Assembly: GCA_964396965.1 (NCBI GenBank) | Contig: CAYNGD010000008.1 | Span: 9,204 to 73,203, forward strand | Length of the DNA: 64,000 nucleotides | Direction of reading: 5' to 3' | From: JABMRW01 sp964396965 | GTDB taxonomy: Bacteria > Chloroflexota > Dehalococcoidia > Dehalococcoidales > BS750m-G39 | In this document: positions 39,758 through 48,696 of the stretch, in pieces | Layout: each line of letters opens with the position of its first letter | How positions within the stretch are numbered: the stretch's first letter is position 1 | The notes under the pieces: generated by a model | What the model saw: the letters and a program-made list of their open reading frames with translations, nothing else | Database searches by the model: none | What the model was told of the DNA's origin: nothing | Made by a program: the position numbers and the translations under genes

Positions 39758-42202
39758 CTAGGTTAATTCCGCCGCGCTGTGCTGCCACACCCTCGCCAGC
39801 TCTATAGACAGCAACTTGTGTTCGGCCTTTTTCAGGCCGGGGTCCTGCTCGAAGAGGCTGATGGCCTCGGTGCGGGCCAGTTCCAAGAGTTTAACATCAG
39901 AAAGTTTAGCCATGCGCAGGTCGGGCAGGCCGCTCTGGCGGGTGCCGAAGAACTCGCCGGGACCGCGTAATTTAAGGTCTTCCTCGGCTAACTCGAAGCC
40001 GTCCTGAATCTTCTCAATCAGGTCTAACCTCTGGCGGCCTATCTCGGAGGGGTTCTCGGCCAGGAGCATGCAGTAGCTCTGCTGGCTGCCCCGTCCCACC
40101 CGGCCCCGGAACTGATGCAACTGGGAAAGGCCGAAGCGGTCGGCGCTCTCCACCAGCATCACGGTGGCGTTGGGCACGTCAATGCCCACCTCCACCACCG
40201 GCGTCGAAACCAGAACCTGAAGCTCGCCGGAGCGGAACCTGTGCATCACCTCGTCCTTCTCCGCCGCCGACATCCGCCCGTGGATTAGGCCCAGCTTAAG
40301 GTCGGGGAAGACCTCCCGGGACAGGCGCTCGTACTCGGCCACCGCCGCCCTGGCCTGAATAGCCTCTGACTCCTCAACCAGCGGGCAGATGATAAAAGCC
40401 TGCCTGCCCTCGGCCACCTGCTTTCTCAGAAAAGCGTAGGCGCTGTCCCTCTGGGCCGGCTTGAGCCACCTCGTCTTTACCATCTGCCGGCCGGGGGGTA
40501 ACTCATCAATAACCGAGAGGTCGAGGTCGCCATAGAGGGTTAAAGCTAATGTCCGGGGGATGGGGGTGGCCGTCATCACCAGCACGTGGGGGTTAAAGCC
40601 CTTCTGCCGCAGCGCCGAGCGCTGGGCGACGCCGAAGCGGTGCTGCTCGTCAACCACCGCCAGACCTAATTTATTAAATTCGACCTCCTTTTGGATGAGA
40701 GCGTGGGTGCCGATAACGATATCTACCTCACCCTCCCTGATTTGCCGCTGGATGGCCTGCTTATTCGCCTGAGACAAATCGCCGATGAGCAGCGCCAGGG
40801 TGAGCGGCCTATCTAAAAGACCGTGGAAGCGGCGCAGGTTCTCCTCTTCCTCCACTTTACTGGCAGTCCGGGATAATAATTCGCCGACGCTGGAGAAGTG
40901 CTGCTCGGCCAGAATCTCGGTCGGGGCCATGAAAGCCCCCTGGTAGCCGCTGGCCGCCGCCAGCAGTGCCGCCGTGGCCACCACCGTCTTGCCGCTGCCG
41001 ACCTCCCCCTGGAGCAGCCTCGACATCGCCCTCGGCTTCTCTAAATCATTCAGCAGCTCTTTGAGAACTTTATGCTGGGCGGGGGTAAGCTCAAAGGGTA
41101 AAGATTTTATAAAGCCTTCCAATAACGGCTTTTCCAGGCTGACCGGATTGGCCGGCTGGTCCTCCTGCCACTCGTGCTTTCTGCCCAGAACCCCCAGCTG
41201 CAATAGAAAAAGCTCGTCGAAGGCGAGGCGATTCCTGGCATTATCTTTGGCGGCCTCGTCCTCGGGGTAGTGCGCCTGGGCTATTGCCTGCGGCAGCTCA
41301 ACCAGATGACAGCGCTCTCTTAAACTCACGGGGAGAAAGTCGGCCACCTGCCCGGCGAACTGGTCAACCACCTGCTTCATCAGCTTTCTCACCTGGCGCG
41401 GCTTCAAGCCCTGGGTCAGGGAGTAGAGAGGAACTAGACGCCCGGTATGGACAAGTTCTTTATTCTCCAGAAGCTCCCACTCCGGCGACTCGAAAACATA
41501 CCTCCCGCCGAATAGCCTCACCCGGCCGCTCAGGACGACACGGGCGTTGGTGGGCAGGCTCCTGGCGACGTAGGGGTTATTAAACCAGACCGCCCGCACG
41601 TTGCCAGTCTCGTCACCGACGATGGCCTCGGTGCCCCGCCTCCCCCCCAACCAGGTCACCTGCGCCTGCCAGACGTTGGCGGTGATGGTCTGCTCCTCGC
41701 CCTCGGTAAGCCCGGAGATATAGTTGGTCCGGCTGTAGTCGAGGTGGCGGTGGGGGAAGAAATAGAGCAAATCTCGTATCGTGTTTACCCCCAGTTTCTT
41801 GAACTTGGCCGCTTGAGCGGTGCTCACCCCTTTAAGCGAGGTTATCGGTAGCTCTAAAGAATGGGAGGCAGCAGTTGCTGTTAGCTGAGGGCGCTTTCTG
41901 GGTGTAACCCTTTTCTCCGGCGGCTTGGCTTCGGTCTTTTCTGACTGCGCCGAATCCAAAAAGGCGAAGACACCAGCCAGCCACTTCTGGCGCTGCTCTC
42001 TGGTCAGAGAGGCGTAGTTGGAGCGGTCAAGGTGAAGCTTTTTGAAATCAGCCAGGAGGCGGGGGGTGGTTATTGATGACGCGGCTTGTGCCGCCCAGCG
42101 GCGCAAAAATTTATCCAGGCCGCCGATTACCGCCCTATCGTCGTAGCCCTTCTCCCGCTCGAGCTCAAGGACCTTGCGCAGCGGCCCGTCGTTCAGCACC
42201 AA
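39758..42202 (-). CDS. recG: ATP-dependent DNA helicase RecG
   Basis: Branch-migration helicase that reverses stalled forks. The wedge OB-fold has FPHRHLDYSRTNYI; helicase motifs are QGEVGSGKTVVATAAL (I), VVDEQHRFGVAQR (II), MTATPIPRTLALTLYGD (III), LIHGRMSAAEKDEVM (IV), STPVVEVGIDVPNATVM (V) and HQFRGRVGRG (VI). At 814 residues it is ~120 longer than E. coli RecG because of an N-terminal extension ending in a Lys/Pro-rich linker before LELPITSLKGVSTAQA. TTG 42202 or the adjacent GTG is the start. It follows three degV genes closely. Confidence 0.96.
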   Translation of the reverse strand: MVLNDGPLRKVLELEREKGYDDRAVIGGLDKFLRRWAAQAASSITTPRLLADFKKLHLDRSNYASLTREQRQKWLAGVFAFLDSAQSEKTEAKPPEKRVTPRKRPQLTATAASHSLELPITSLKGVSTAQAAKFKKLGVNTIRDLLYFFPHRHLDYSRTNYISGLTEGEEQTITANVWQAQVTWLGGRRGTEAIVGDETGNVRAVWFNNPYVARSLPTNARVVLSGRVRLFGGRYVFESPEWELLENKELVHTGRLVPLYSLTQGLKPRQVRKLMKQVVDQFAGQVADFLPVSLRERCHLVELPQAIAQAHYPEDEAAKDNARNRLAFDELFLLQLGVLGRKHEWQEDQPANPVSLEKPLLEGFIKSLPFELTPAQHKVLKELLNDLEKPRAMSRLLQGEVGSGKTVVATAALLAAASGYQGAFMAPTEILAEQHFSSVGELLSRTASKVEEEENLRRFHGLLDRPLTLALLIGDLSQANKQAIQRQIREGEVDIVIGTHALIQKEVEFNKLGLAVVDEQHRFGVAQRSALRQKGFNPHVLVMTATPIPRTLALTLYGDLDLSVIDELPPGRQMVKTRWLKPAQRDSAYAFLRKQVAEGRQAFIICPLVEESEAIQARAAVAEYERLSREVFPDLKLGLIHGRMSAAEKDEVMHRFRSGELQVLVSTPVVEVGIDVPNATVMLVESADRFGLSQLHQFRGRVGRGSQQSYCMLLAENPSEIGRQRLDLIEKIQDGFELAEEDLKLRGPGEFFGTRQSGLPDLRMAKLSDVKLLELARTEAISLFEQDPGLKKAEHKLLSIELARVWQHSAAELT

Positions 42203-42205
42203 GGC

Positions 42206-43048
42206 TCACTCCCTGTCACCCAGCACGGCTACGGCGATAACGTGGGGGCCGACATGTGTCCCCACCGCCGGGGTGACCTTGGTGCGGTAGATACGCTCTC
42301 TGGGGAACTTGAAGCTCAGCTGCTCGGCCAGCCTATCGGCCTCATCCGGGGTGGTGGCATCAGCAATAGCCAGCTCTTCGATGTAGGCATAGCTGACGGC
42401 GAAGTTATATAGGTGCTCAATTGCCTTGGAGCGGGAGTGCTCCCGGGCCACCGGGTAGGTCTCGCCGTCCTTGATGCAGAGAATTGGGTTGACTTTTAGC
42501 ACCGACCCCAGAAAAGCGGTAGCCCGGCCGATGCGCCCGCCCCGCCTCAGATATTCCAGGGTATCAAAAGCAATGCGTATATCCACCCTGCCCATATTAT
42601 TACGCGTCAAGGCTATCACCTCATCAAGGCTGGCCCCGTTTTTGGCCACCCTGGCCGCGGTGATAACCAGCAGCCCCTGGGCCATCAGCGCCCAGTTGGA
42701 GTCGATAACCTCTATCCGGCGTTTTTGCTTCATCAACTTCAGGCTCTGCAAGGCTACCTCGGGTATGGCGCTTAACTTGTGGGAGATGGTGATGACAGCG
42801 ATTTCATCGGCTTTTTTAGCGACCTCATCGTAGGTCTGGGCAAAATTCGCCGGCGCCGGCACCGAGGTGGTGGGGTGGGCCTTGTTCTCGACCAATCTCT
42901 GGTAGAACTGCTCGGTGGTCATCTCGATGCCATCGAGGTAGCTCTCCTCGCCGAAAGAGACCGGGACCGGGATTACGGTGATATCCAGATCCCTGACCGC
43001 TGACTCAGGCAGACCCGCCGAGCTATCGGTAATAATCTTGACCGGCAT
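42206..43048 (-). CDS. DegV-family fatty-acid-binding protein (FakB-like), copy 3
   Basis: 280 residues. The DegV fold is marked by VKIITDSSAGLPESAVRDLD, TSVPAPANFAQTYDEV, LRRGGRIGRATAFLGSVLKVNPIL and the C-terminal GTHVGPHVIAVAVLG. FakB proteins bind an acyl chain and present it to the kinase FakA, which phosphorylates it for phospholipid synthesis. It is the promoter-distal copy of a tandem trio (42206, 43051, 43896) behind fakA and lies three bases before recG. The three copies differ enough that distinct chain specificity is likely. Confidence 0.9.
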   Translation of the reverse strand: MPVKIITDSSAGLPESAVRDLDITVIPVPVSFGEESYLDGIEMTTEQFYQRLVENKAHPTTSVPAPANFAQTYDEVAKKADEIAVITISHKLSAIPEVALQSLKLMKQKRRIEVIDSNWALMAQGLLVITAARVAKNGASLDEVIALTRNNMGRVDIRIAFDTLEYLRRGGRIGRATAFLGSVLKVNPILCIKDGETYPVAREHSRSKAIEHLYNFAVSYAYIEELAIADATTPDEADRLAEQLSFKFPRERIYRTKVTPAVGTHVGPHVIAVAVLGDRE

Positions 43049-43050
43049 GT

Positions 43051-43896
43051 CTACCCCCTGTCTCCCAGTATCGCCACTAGCAGCAGACCGGGGCCGGTGT
43101 GGGTGCCGATTACCGGGGTCATCTTGGAACGATAGATACGCTCCCCGGGAAATATGGCGCCAAGCCGTTCCACCAGCGCCTCGGCGTCCTCAGGGCAGGC
43201 GGTATCCCCTACCGCCATCTCCTCGATAGTGACATATTGAGTGGCGAAGTCGTACAAGCGGTCTATCGCCTTGGTCCGCGAGCGGGTCCGTCCCGCCGGC
43301 TCGACCAGGCCATCCTTAAGGGTGATGAGGGGGTTGACCTTCAGCACCGAGCCCAGAAAGGCGGCTGCCTTGCCAATTCGCCCGCCCCGCCTCAAATACT
43401 CCAGGGTATCGAAGGCGGCCAGAAAACTGGCCCGGGGGATGTTCTCATGTGCTACCGCCATCACCTCCTCCAGTTTAGCCCCGGATTGGGCGGCTTGAGC
43501 CGCCTTCAGGGCGATGAACCCCTCGGCCATGGTCGCCGTTGTCGAGTCAACCACCTCCACCCGGCACTTCTTCTTCATCTGGTCAATAGCCTGTACCGCC
43601 ACCTCATGGGTGGCGCTAAGCCGGGCGGAGACGGTCAGCACCAGTATTTCCCCGGTCTCCTCGGCCAGCCGGTCATAGGCCTCGACATAGGCCTCCGGCG
43701 GCGGCACCGAGGTGGCCGGAAAGGACTGGTTTGTCTGCAGCTTTTGATAGAACTGGTCGGGAGTGAGGTCAATGCTATCGCGGTAGCTCTCGGCACCGAA
43801 GCGGAGCACCAGTGGAATGATGGTGATTCCCAGCTCACGTGCTACCTTCGGTGGCAAGTCAGCCACGCTATCGGTAACAATCTTTACCGTCATCAC
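43051..43896 (-). CDS. DegV-family fatty-acid-binding protein (FakB-like), copy 2
   Basis: 281 residues. Starts VKIVTDSVADLPPKVARELG, has TSVPPPEAYVEAYDRL in the lipid-binding region, FDTLEYLRRGGRIGKAAAFLG in the middle and ends VIGTHTGPGLLLVAILGDRG. Its start overlaps the stop of copy 1 by one base and it ends two bases before copy 3, so the trio is translationally coupled. Divergence from copies 1 and 3 is spread over the whole protein, which argues for an old duplication rather than a recent one. Confidence 0.9.
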   Translation of the reverse strand: MMTVKIVTDSVADLPPKVARELGITIIPLVLRFGAESYRDSIDLTPDQFYQKLQTNQSFPATSVPPPEAYVEAYDRLAEETGEILVLTVSARLSATHEVAVQAIDQMKKKCRVEVVDSTTATMAEGFIALKAAQAAQSGAKLEEVMAVAHENIPRASFLAAFDTLEYLRRGGRIGKAAAFLGSVLKVNPLITLKDGLVEPAGRTRSRTKAIDRLYDFATQYVTIEEMAVGDTACPEDAEALVERLGAIFPGERIYRSKMTPVIGTHTGPGLLLVAILGDRG

Positions 43897-44738
43897 TAAT
43901 CTTTATCGCCCAGGACGGCTACCCCCAGCGCCCCGGGGCCGACGTGAACCCCCACCCCCGGGCTGACTTTGGAGTGATAGATGCGCTCACCGGGGAACCT
44001 GGCCTCAAGCCTCTGGGCCAGCTCGCCAGCCTCATCGGGGGTGGTGGCATCCTCAACCCCTATCCCGTCAACCCTGGTAAACCCGGAGGCAAAGTCGTAG
44101 AGCGAGTCGAGCGCCCTGGCCCGTGAGTGCTCCCGCCCGAAGGGATAGACCTCGCCGTCCCTGATGCCCAGAATAGGGTTGACCTTGAGCACCGTCCCCA
44201 GATAGGTCCTGGCCTTGCCGATGCGCCCGCCCTGCCTGAGGTACTCCAGGGTATCGAAGGCCATGCGGCTGTGCGCCCGGGGGATGTTGTTGCGGACTCC
44301 CTCCAGAATCTTATCCAGCTTAGCCCCTTCTTTAGCCGCCTTGGCCGCGGCGATAACCAGCAGCCCCTGCGCCAGAACCGCCGTCTGGGAATCGATGACC
44401 TCCACCCGGCACTTCTTCTGCATCCGCTCCTTGCCCAGCAGCGCCGTATCATAGCTGGCGCTGAGCTTCTGGGAGTTGGTGATGACCAAGATATCCCCAG
44501 TCTCCTCGGCCACCTTATCGTAGGTCTCGGCGAAGCGGCCCAGGGGGGGCACGATGGTGGTGGGCAAAATCTTGCTCGAGGCCAGCTTATCGTAGAACTG
44601 CTCGCTGCTGATGTCAACGCCGTCGCGGTAGTTTATCCTGCCGAAGATAACGTTTATCGGGATTACGGTGATAGCCAGCTCCCGGGCGACCTCGGCGGGT
44701 ACATCGCCCAGGCTGTCGGTAATAACCCTGACCATCAT
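43896..44738 (-). CDS. DegV-family fatty-acid-binding protein (FakB-like), copy 1
   Basis: 280 residues. Starts VRVITDSLGDVPAEVARELA, has TTIVPPLGRFAETYDKV in place of the TSVP motif of the other copies, FDTLEYLRQGGRIGKARTYLG and a C-terminal GVGVHVGPGALGVAVLGDKD. It is the copy nearest to fakA, 10 bases downstream. The TIVPP change at the lipid-pocket segment is a visible difference from copies 2 and 3. Confidence 0.9.
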   Translation of the reverse strand: MMVRVITDSLGDVPAEVARELAITVIPINVIFGRINYRDGVDISSEQFYDKLASSKILPTTIVPPLGRFAETYDKVAEETGDILVITNSQKLSASYDTALLGKERMQKKCRVEVIDSQTAVLAQGLLVIAAAKAAKEGAKLDKILEGVRNNIPRAHSRMAFDTLEYLRQGGRIGKARTYLGTVLKVNPILGIRDGEVYPFGREHSRARALDSLYDFASGFTRVDGIGVEDATTPDEAGELAQRLEARFPGERIYHSKVSPGVGVHVGPGALGVAVLGDKD

Positions 44739-44748
44739 AATAGACCCC

Positions 44749-46386
44749 CTACTCCACGGAAGCGATATAGTTATAGTGAGGCTGACCGCCCTGGACTACC
44801 TCGACCTGAAGCTGGGGATAGCGCTCGCGGATAGCCGCCGCCGCCTTCTCCGCTTCAGCCGCGCTGGTGTCCGCCCCGTAGTAGACGGTAACCACCTCGG
44901 CCTTAGCCGGCTCCACCCTCTCCAGCGTCTGGCTGAGGGCCTCCTCGGCTTTATCAGCCACCGACACCAGGTCTCCGTCCAGAAAGCCGATGGCCTGGTT
45001 CTTCTTTATGTCCAGCTTGTCCAGCTTGGTGTCCCGCACCGCCCGAGTAATCTCAATCGACCTTACCTCTGACTGCGCCTGTTTCATATTCTGAGCGTTG
45101 GTCTCCAGGTCGGCCTCATAGTCAAAGGCCAGAAGGGCAGCCACCCCCTGGGGTAGGGTACGGGTGGGCACCACCTCAATCTTCTTCCTGGTCAGGGACT
45201 GCACCTGACCGGCGGCGAGGACGATATTCTTGTTGTTGGGCAATATGATGACCTTCTCCGAGGGCACTGCCTCCACCGCCTGCAACAGCTCCTTGGTGCT
45301 GGGGTTCATCGTCTGCCCGCCGGGGACGATAATCGTCGCCCCCAGGCTGGTAAAGACCTGGGTCAGGCCCTCGCCGGCGACCACGGCCACGATAGCCGTG
45401 TCCACCTCCGGCATCCGCTCCTTCTGCATCTCCAGAAAGTCGCGGTACTGCTCGTCCATGTTGCGGATGTTAATCTGGTGTAAAGTCCCCAGCGGGATAA
45501 CATAGTGCATAATCTCGCCCGGGTCTAAAGTGTGGATGTGGACGCGGACTGCCGATTCGTCGCCGATGACGATTAACGACTGCCCCTTCTTCTCCAGCCT
45601 CTTCCTGAGCTTGTCCGGGTTAAGCTCGGCCCCCCTGATGACAAAGTTGGTGCAGTAGCCGTAGGGGACCTCGTCCATCGCCCCCACCATTTGGGGCACC
45701 TTGGCGGTGAGGGGGATGCTACTGGCCACCATCCAGGGACGGCGTAGCTTTAGCTGCTCGGTCTCGCCCCTGAGGTAGTGGAGGGCACCCTCGAGCAGGG
45801 TATAGAGGCCCTGCCCCCCGGCATCAACCACCCCGGCGTCCTTGAGAACGGGGAGAAGGGTGGGGGTGTTGGCCACCGACTCCCTGGCCCCCTCGACGGT
45901 GGCCTCCATCACCGAGAGCAAATCGTCGCTGACCTCGACGGCGTGCTTCTCCGCCGCCGCCGCCGCCTCCCTGATTACGGTGAGTATGGTCCCCTCCACC
46001 GGGTTGCTCAGACCGTTATAGGCTGTCTTGGATGCCTTTAAGAGGGCGGCCACCAGGTCGGCGCCGGTAATCTTGTCCTTATCGTCCAGGCCCTGGGCGA
46101 TGCCGTTCCATATCTGCGACAGGATGACCCCGCTGTTGCCCCTGGCCCCTACCAGCGCCCCCCTGGCCATCGCCCGGGCCACCCCGGCGGCGCTGTTATT
46201 GCCCGCCTGGTAGGACTCCTCGATAGAGGAACGCATGGTGAGCAGCATGTTGGTGCCGGTATCGCCATCGGGGACGGGGAAAACATTGAGGGCATCAATA
46301 TCGGCCGAGCTCTTCTCCAGCCAGCCGGTAGCCGCCTCGAACATCGCCCGCAGTTCCTTACCGCTGAGAGTCTTAGCTTCTGCCAT
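44749..46386 (-). CDS. fakA: Fatty acid kinase catalytic subunit FakA (DAK2/YloV family)
   Basis: 545 residues. The N-terminal DhaL/DAK2 kinase domain carries the Mg-ATP motif NVFPVPDGDTGTNM (residues 34-47) and GARGNSGVILSQIWNG; a middle domain and a C-terminal DegV-like domain (AVVAGEGLTQVFTSLGA, ILPNNKNIVLAAGQV) follow. FakA phosphorylates fatty acids held by FakB to acyl-phosphate for PlsX/PlsY. The order fakA then three fakB-like genes, then recG, is consistent with this role; fakA-recG linkage is also known from Firmicutes (yloV-recG). It is divergent from rpmB, another familiar neighbour. Confidence 0.92.
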   Translation of the reverse strand: MAEAKTLSGKELRAMFEAATGWLEKSSADIDALNVFPVPDGDTGTNMLLTMRSSIEESYQAGNNSAAGVARAMARGALVGARGNSGVILSQIWNGIAQGLDDKDKITGADLVAALLKASKTAYNGLSNPVEGTILTVIREAAAAAEKHAVEVSDDLLSVMEATVEGARESVANTPTLLPVLKDAGVVDAGGQGLYTLLEGALHYLRGETEQLKLRRPWMVASSIPLTAKVPQMVGAMDEVPYGYCTNFVIRGAELNPDKLRKRLEKKGQSLIVIGDESAVRVHIHTLDPGEIMHYVIPLGTLHQINIRNMDEQYRDFLEMQKERMPEVDTAIVAVVAGEGLTQVFTSLGATIIVPGGQTMNPSTKELLQAVEAVPSEKVIILPNNKNIVLAAGQVQSLTRKKIEVVPTRTLPQGVAALLAFDYEADLETNAQNMKQAQSEVRSIEITRAVRDTKLDKLDIKKNQAIGFLDGDLVSVADKAEEALSQTLERVEPAKAEVVTVYYGADTSAAEAEKAAAAIRERYPQLQVEVVQGGQPHYNYIASVE

Positions 46387-46480
46387 CCAATCTCATCCTT
46401 GCCAGAGGGGGGGCGGCTGTGTTAATATTTACGAACGGAATTCTACCCTAAATCCGGCCATTAGTCAAAGGAGAAAGAGC

Positions 46481-46669
46481 TTGAAGTGCGATATCTGTGG
46501 CAAAACGCCCCAATTCGGTCATAACGTGAGCCACTCTAAACGACGTACCAACCGCCACTGGCTACCCAATATACACTCGGTGACCATCACCATCGAGGGC
46601 AGGCCCAGGAAGATGAACCTCTGCACCCGCTGCCTGCGCAACCAGCACAAACTGGCTAGGGCAGGCTAG
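46481..46669 (+). CDS. rpmB: 50S ribosomal protein L28
   Basis: 62 residues starting at TTG 46481 with AAAGGAG at 46467-46473. The sequence begins MKCDICGKTPQFGHNVSHSK and ends with a second Cys pair in LCTRCLRNQHKLARAG, the zinc-binding (C+) form of L28. The frame is open upstream, but no homologous sequence precedes the TTG. It diverges from fakA, as rpmB does from yloV genes in many Gram-positive genomes, and ends in a 14-base tail-to-tail overlap with rpe. Confidence 0.95.
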   Translation: MKCDICGKTPQFGHNVSHSKRRTNRHWLPNIHSVTITIEGRPRKMNLCTRCLRNQHKLARAG

Positions 46670-47324
46670 CCCTCAGTTCCTCAATGGCCTGAGCCACCGT
46701 CTTTCTGGAGTTAAAAACGGCCGCCCCGGCCACCAGCACCCTGGCCCCAGCTTTAACCACCCTGGGAGCCACCTCGGCATTGATGCCGCCGTCCACCTCA
46801 AGCTCAGTGGCCAGCTTTTTCTTATCCAGCTCGTCTCTTAACTCGGCTATCTTTCCCAGCGTTGACTCGATGAAGGGCTGGCCGCCGTAGCCGGGGTTGA
46901 CCGTCATCACCAGAACCAGGTCAATCTCCGGCAGTATTTTAGTGACAGCACCAGCCGGAGTTTCCGGGTTGAGCGATACCCCCGCCTTGACCCCCAGAGC
47001 CTTAATGGCCTCAATCACATTTTTAACATCGGGGCAGGCCTCGATGTGCACCGTGATGATGTCAGCGCCAGCCTTGGCGAACTGCTCTAGCTGCCTCTCC
47101 GGTGTTTTAATCATGAGGTGGACATCGAGGGGGAGGCCGCTAAAGCGTCGTATTGCCGCCACCACCTGGGCGCCGATGGTGATGGGAGGGACGAACTGCC
47201 CGTCCATAACATCAATGTGGATATAGTCGGCACCGGCGTTGGCCGCTTCAGCCACCTGCTCGCCGAGGCGGGCGAAATCGGCGGAGAGAAGGGAGGGGGC
47301 GAGCTTTACCTCCGGTTTAGCCAC
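46656..47324 (-). CDS. rpe: Ribulose-phosphate 3-epimerase
   Basis: TIM-barrel enzyme of the pentose phosphate pathway. KLAPSLLSADFARLGEQV, IHIDVMDGQFVPPITIG, LDVHLMIKTPERQL, VMTVNPGYGGQPFIES and LEVDGGINAEVAPRVVKAGA give all metal and substrate residues. GTG 47324 with GGAG six bases upstream gives 222 residues, the family length; a GTG ten codons earlier is possible. The start overlaps the argH stop by eight bases, so rpe is the last gene of the arginine operon. Confidence 0.94.
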   Translation of the reverse strand: MAKPEVKLAPSLLSADFARLGEQVAEAANAGADYIHIDVMDGQFVPPITIGAQVVAAIRRFSGLPLDVHLMIKTPERQLEQFAKAGADIITVHIEACPDVKNVIEAIKALGVKAGVSLNPETPAGAVTKILPEIDLVLVMTVNPGYGGQPFIESTLGKIAELRDELDKKKLATELEVDGGINAEVAPRVVKAGARVLVAGAAVFNSRKTVAQAIEELRASLP

Positions 47325-48696
47325 CCCTGGCTCCGATAGCTTTCTTGGCGGCACTTAACGCCTTTTCCACCTGTCTAGGGGCGGTGCCGCCGGTAACGTC
47401 CCTGGCGTTTAGAGAGGACTCAATAGTTACATCAAAGACATCTTTAGCAAATAGCTTGGAGAACTTTTTATATTCGGCCAGCTTCAACTCACTGAAGGAC
47501 TTACCCTGCTCGATGGCGTAACTCACCAGCCGGGCCACAATCTCGTGGGCGGCCCGAAAGGCCATGCCTTTCTTAACCAGGTAGTCGGCCAGGTCGGTGG
47601 CTAAAATATAGCCCTTCTCCAGCGCTTGCTTAGCCTTTTCCGGCTTTACTTCAAGCGTCCTGACCATACCGCTGAAGACATCGAGAGTGGAGAGAAGGGT
47701 ATCAACGGTGTCGAAGAAGCCTTCTTTATCTTCCTGCAAATCTCGATTATAGGCCAGGGGCAAAGCCTTCAGGGTGGTGAGTAAGGCCATCAGATTACCG
47801 TAGACACGCCCCGTCTTGCCCCGCGCCAGCTCAGCGACATCCGGGTTCTGCTTCTGGGGCATGATACTGGAGCCAGTGGCGTAAGACTCATCAAGCTCGA
47901 CAAAGCCGAACTCGGCGGAGGACCATAGAATAACCTCCTCGGCCAGTCTGGAGAGGTGCATAATACAGAAACTGGCGGCGGCCTCGTACTCTAAAATAAA
48001 GTCTCTATCCGAGACGGCGTCCAGGCTGTTCTGGCTTATTGCCCTAAAGCCGAGCTCTTTAGCCAGAAACTCGCGGTCAATATTATAGGCGACGCCGGCC
48101 AGGGCGCCGCTGCCCAGCGGCAGGACATCAACCCGCTTGAGGCAGTCGATAAAGCGGGCGGTATCGCGCTGGAGCATCTCGAAGTAGGCCAGCAGGTGGT
48201 GTGCCAGAAGCACCGGCTGGGCTATCTGCAGGTGGGTATAGCCGGGGATAATTACATCTTTGTCGGCCTCGGCCAGACCGACCAGCGCCTTCTGAAGCTT
48301 GCCGAGCCCGACCAGGGTGTTGGCGATAGCATCCTTGGCAAAGAGGCGCATATCCAGCGCTATTTGGTCGTTGCGGGAGCGGGCGGTGTGGAGCTTGCCC
48401 CCCACCCCGCCGATTTTCTCTATCAGGCGGGCCTCGATGTGCATGTGGATGTCCTCAAGCTCGGATTTAAAGAGGAACTGGCCCAAAGCTATCTCCTCCT
48501 TGATGCCGTTAAGGCCGATGACAATGGCATCAGCCTCCTTATCGCTGATGATGCCCTGCCTGGCCAGCATTCGGGCGTGGGCGATGGAGCCGGCGATGTC
48601 GTAGGGGTAGAGGCGCCAGTCGTAGGGAATGGAGGCGGTGTACTGGTCCACTTTTTTATCGGCCGCCTTTTTAAAGCGGCCCCTTATCTGGCTCAT
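47317..48696 (-). CDS. argH: Argininosuccinate lyase
   Basis: 459 residues. Cleaves argininosuccinate to arginine and fumarate. HMHIEARLIEKIGGVGGKLH and ARSRNDQIALDMRL near residues 85-120, TSRDF-like region replaced by DAVSDRDFILEYEAA, and the fumarase-superfamily signature GSSIMPQKQNPDVAELARGK are all present. The start overlaps argG by four bases. Confidence 0.96.
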   Translation of the reverse strand: MSQIRGRFKKAADKKVDQYTASIPYDWRLYPYDIAGSIAHARMLARQGIISDKEADAIVIGLNGIKEEIALGQFLFKSELEDIHMHIEARLIEKIGGVGGKLHTARSRNDQIALDMRLFAKDAIANTLVGLGKLQKALVGLAEADKDVIIPGYTHLQIAQPVLLAHHLLAYFEMLQRDTARFIDCLKRVDVLPLGSGALAGVAYNIDREFLAKELGFRAISQNSLDAVSDRDFILEYEAAASFCIMHLSRLAEEVILWSSAEFGFVELDESYATGSSIMPQKQNPDVAELARGKTGRVYGNLMALLTTLKALPLAYNRDLQEDKEGFFDTVDTLLSTLDVFSGMVRTLEVKPEKAKQALEKGYILATDLADYLVKKGMAFRAAHEIVARLVSYAIEQGKSFSELKLAEYKKFSKLFAKDVFDVTIESSLNARDVTGGTAPRQVEKALSAAKKAIGARGG

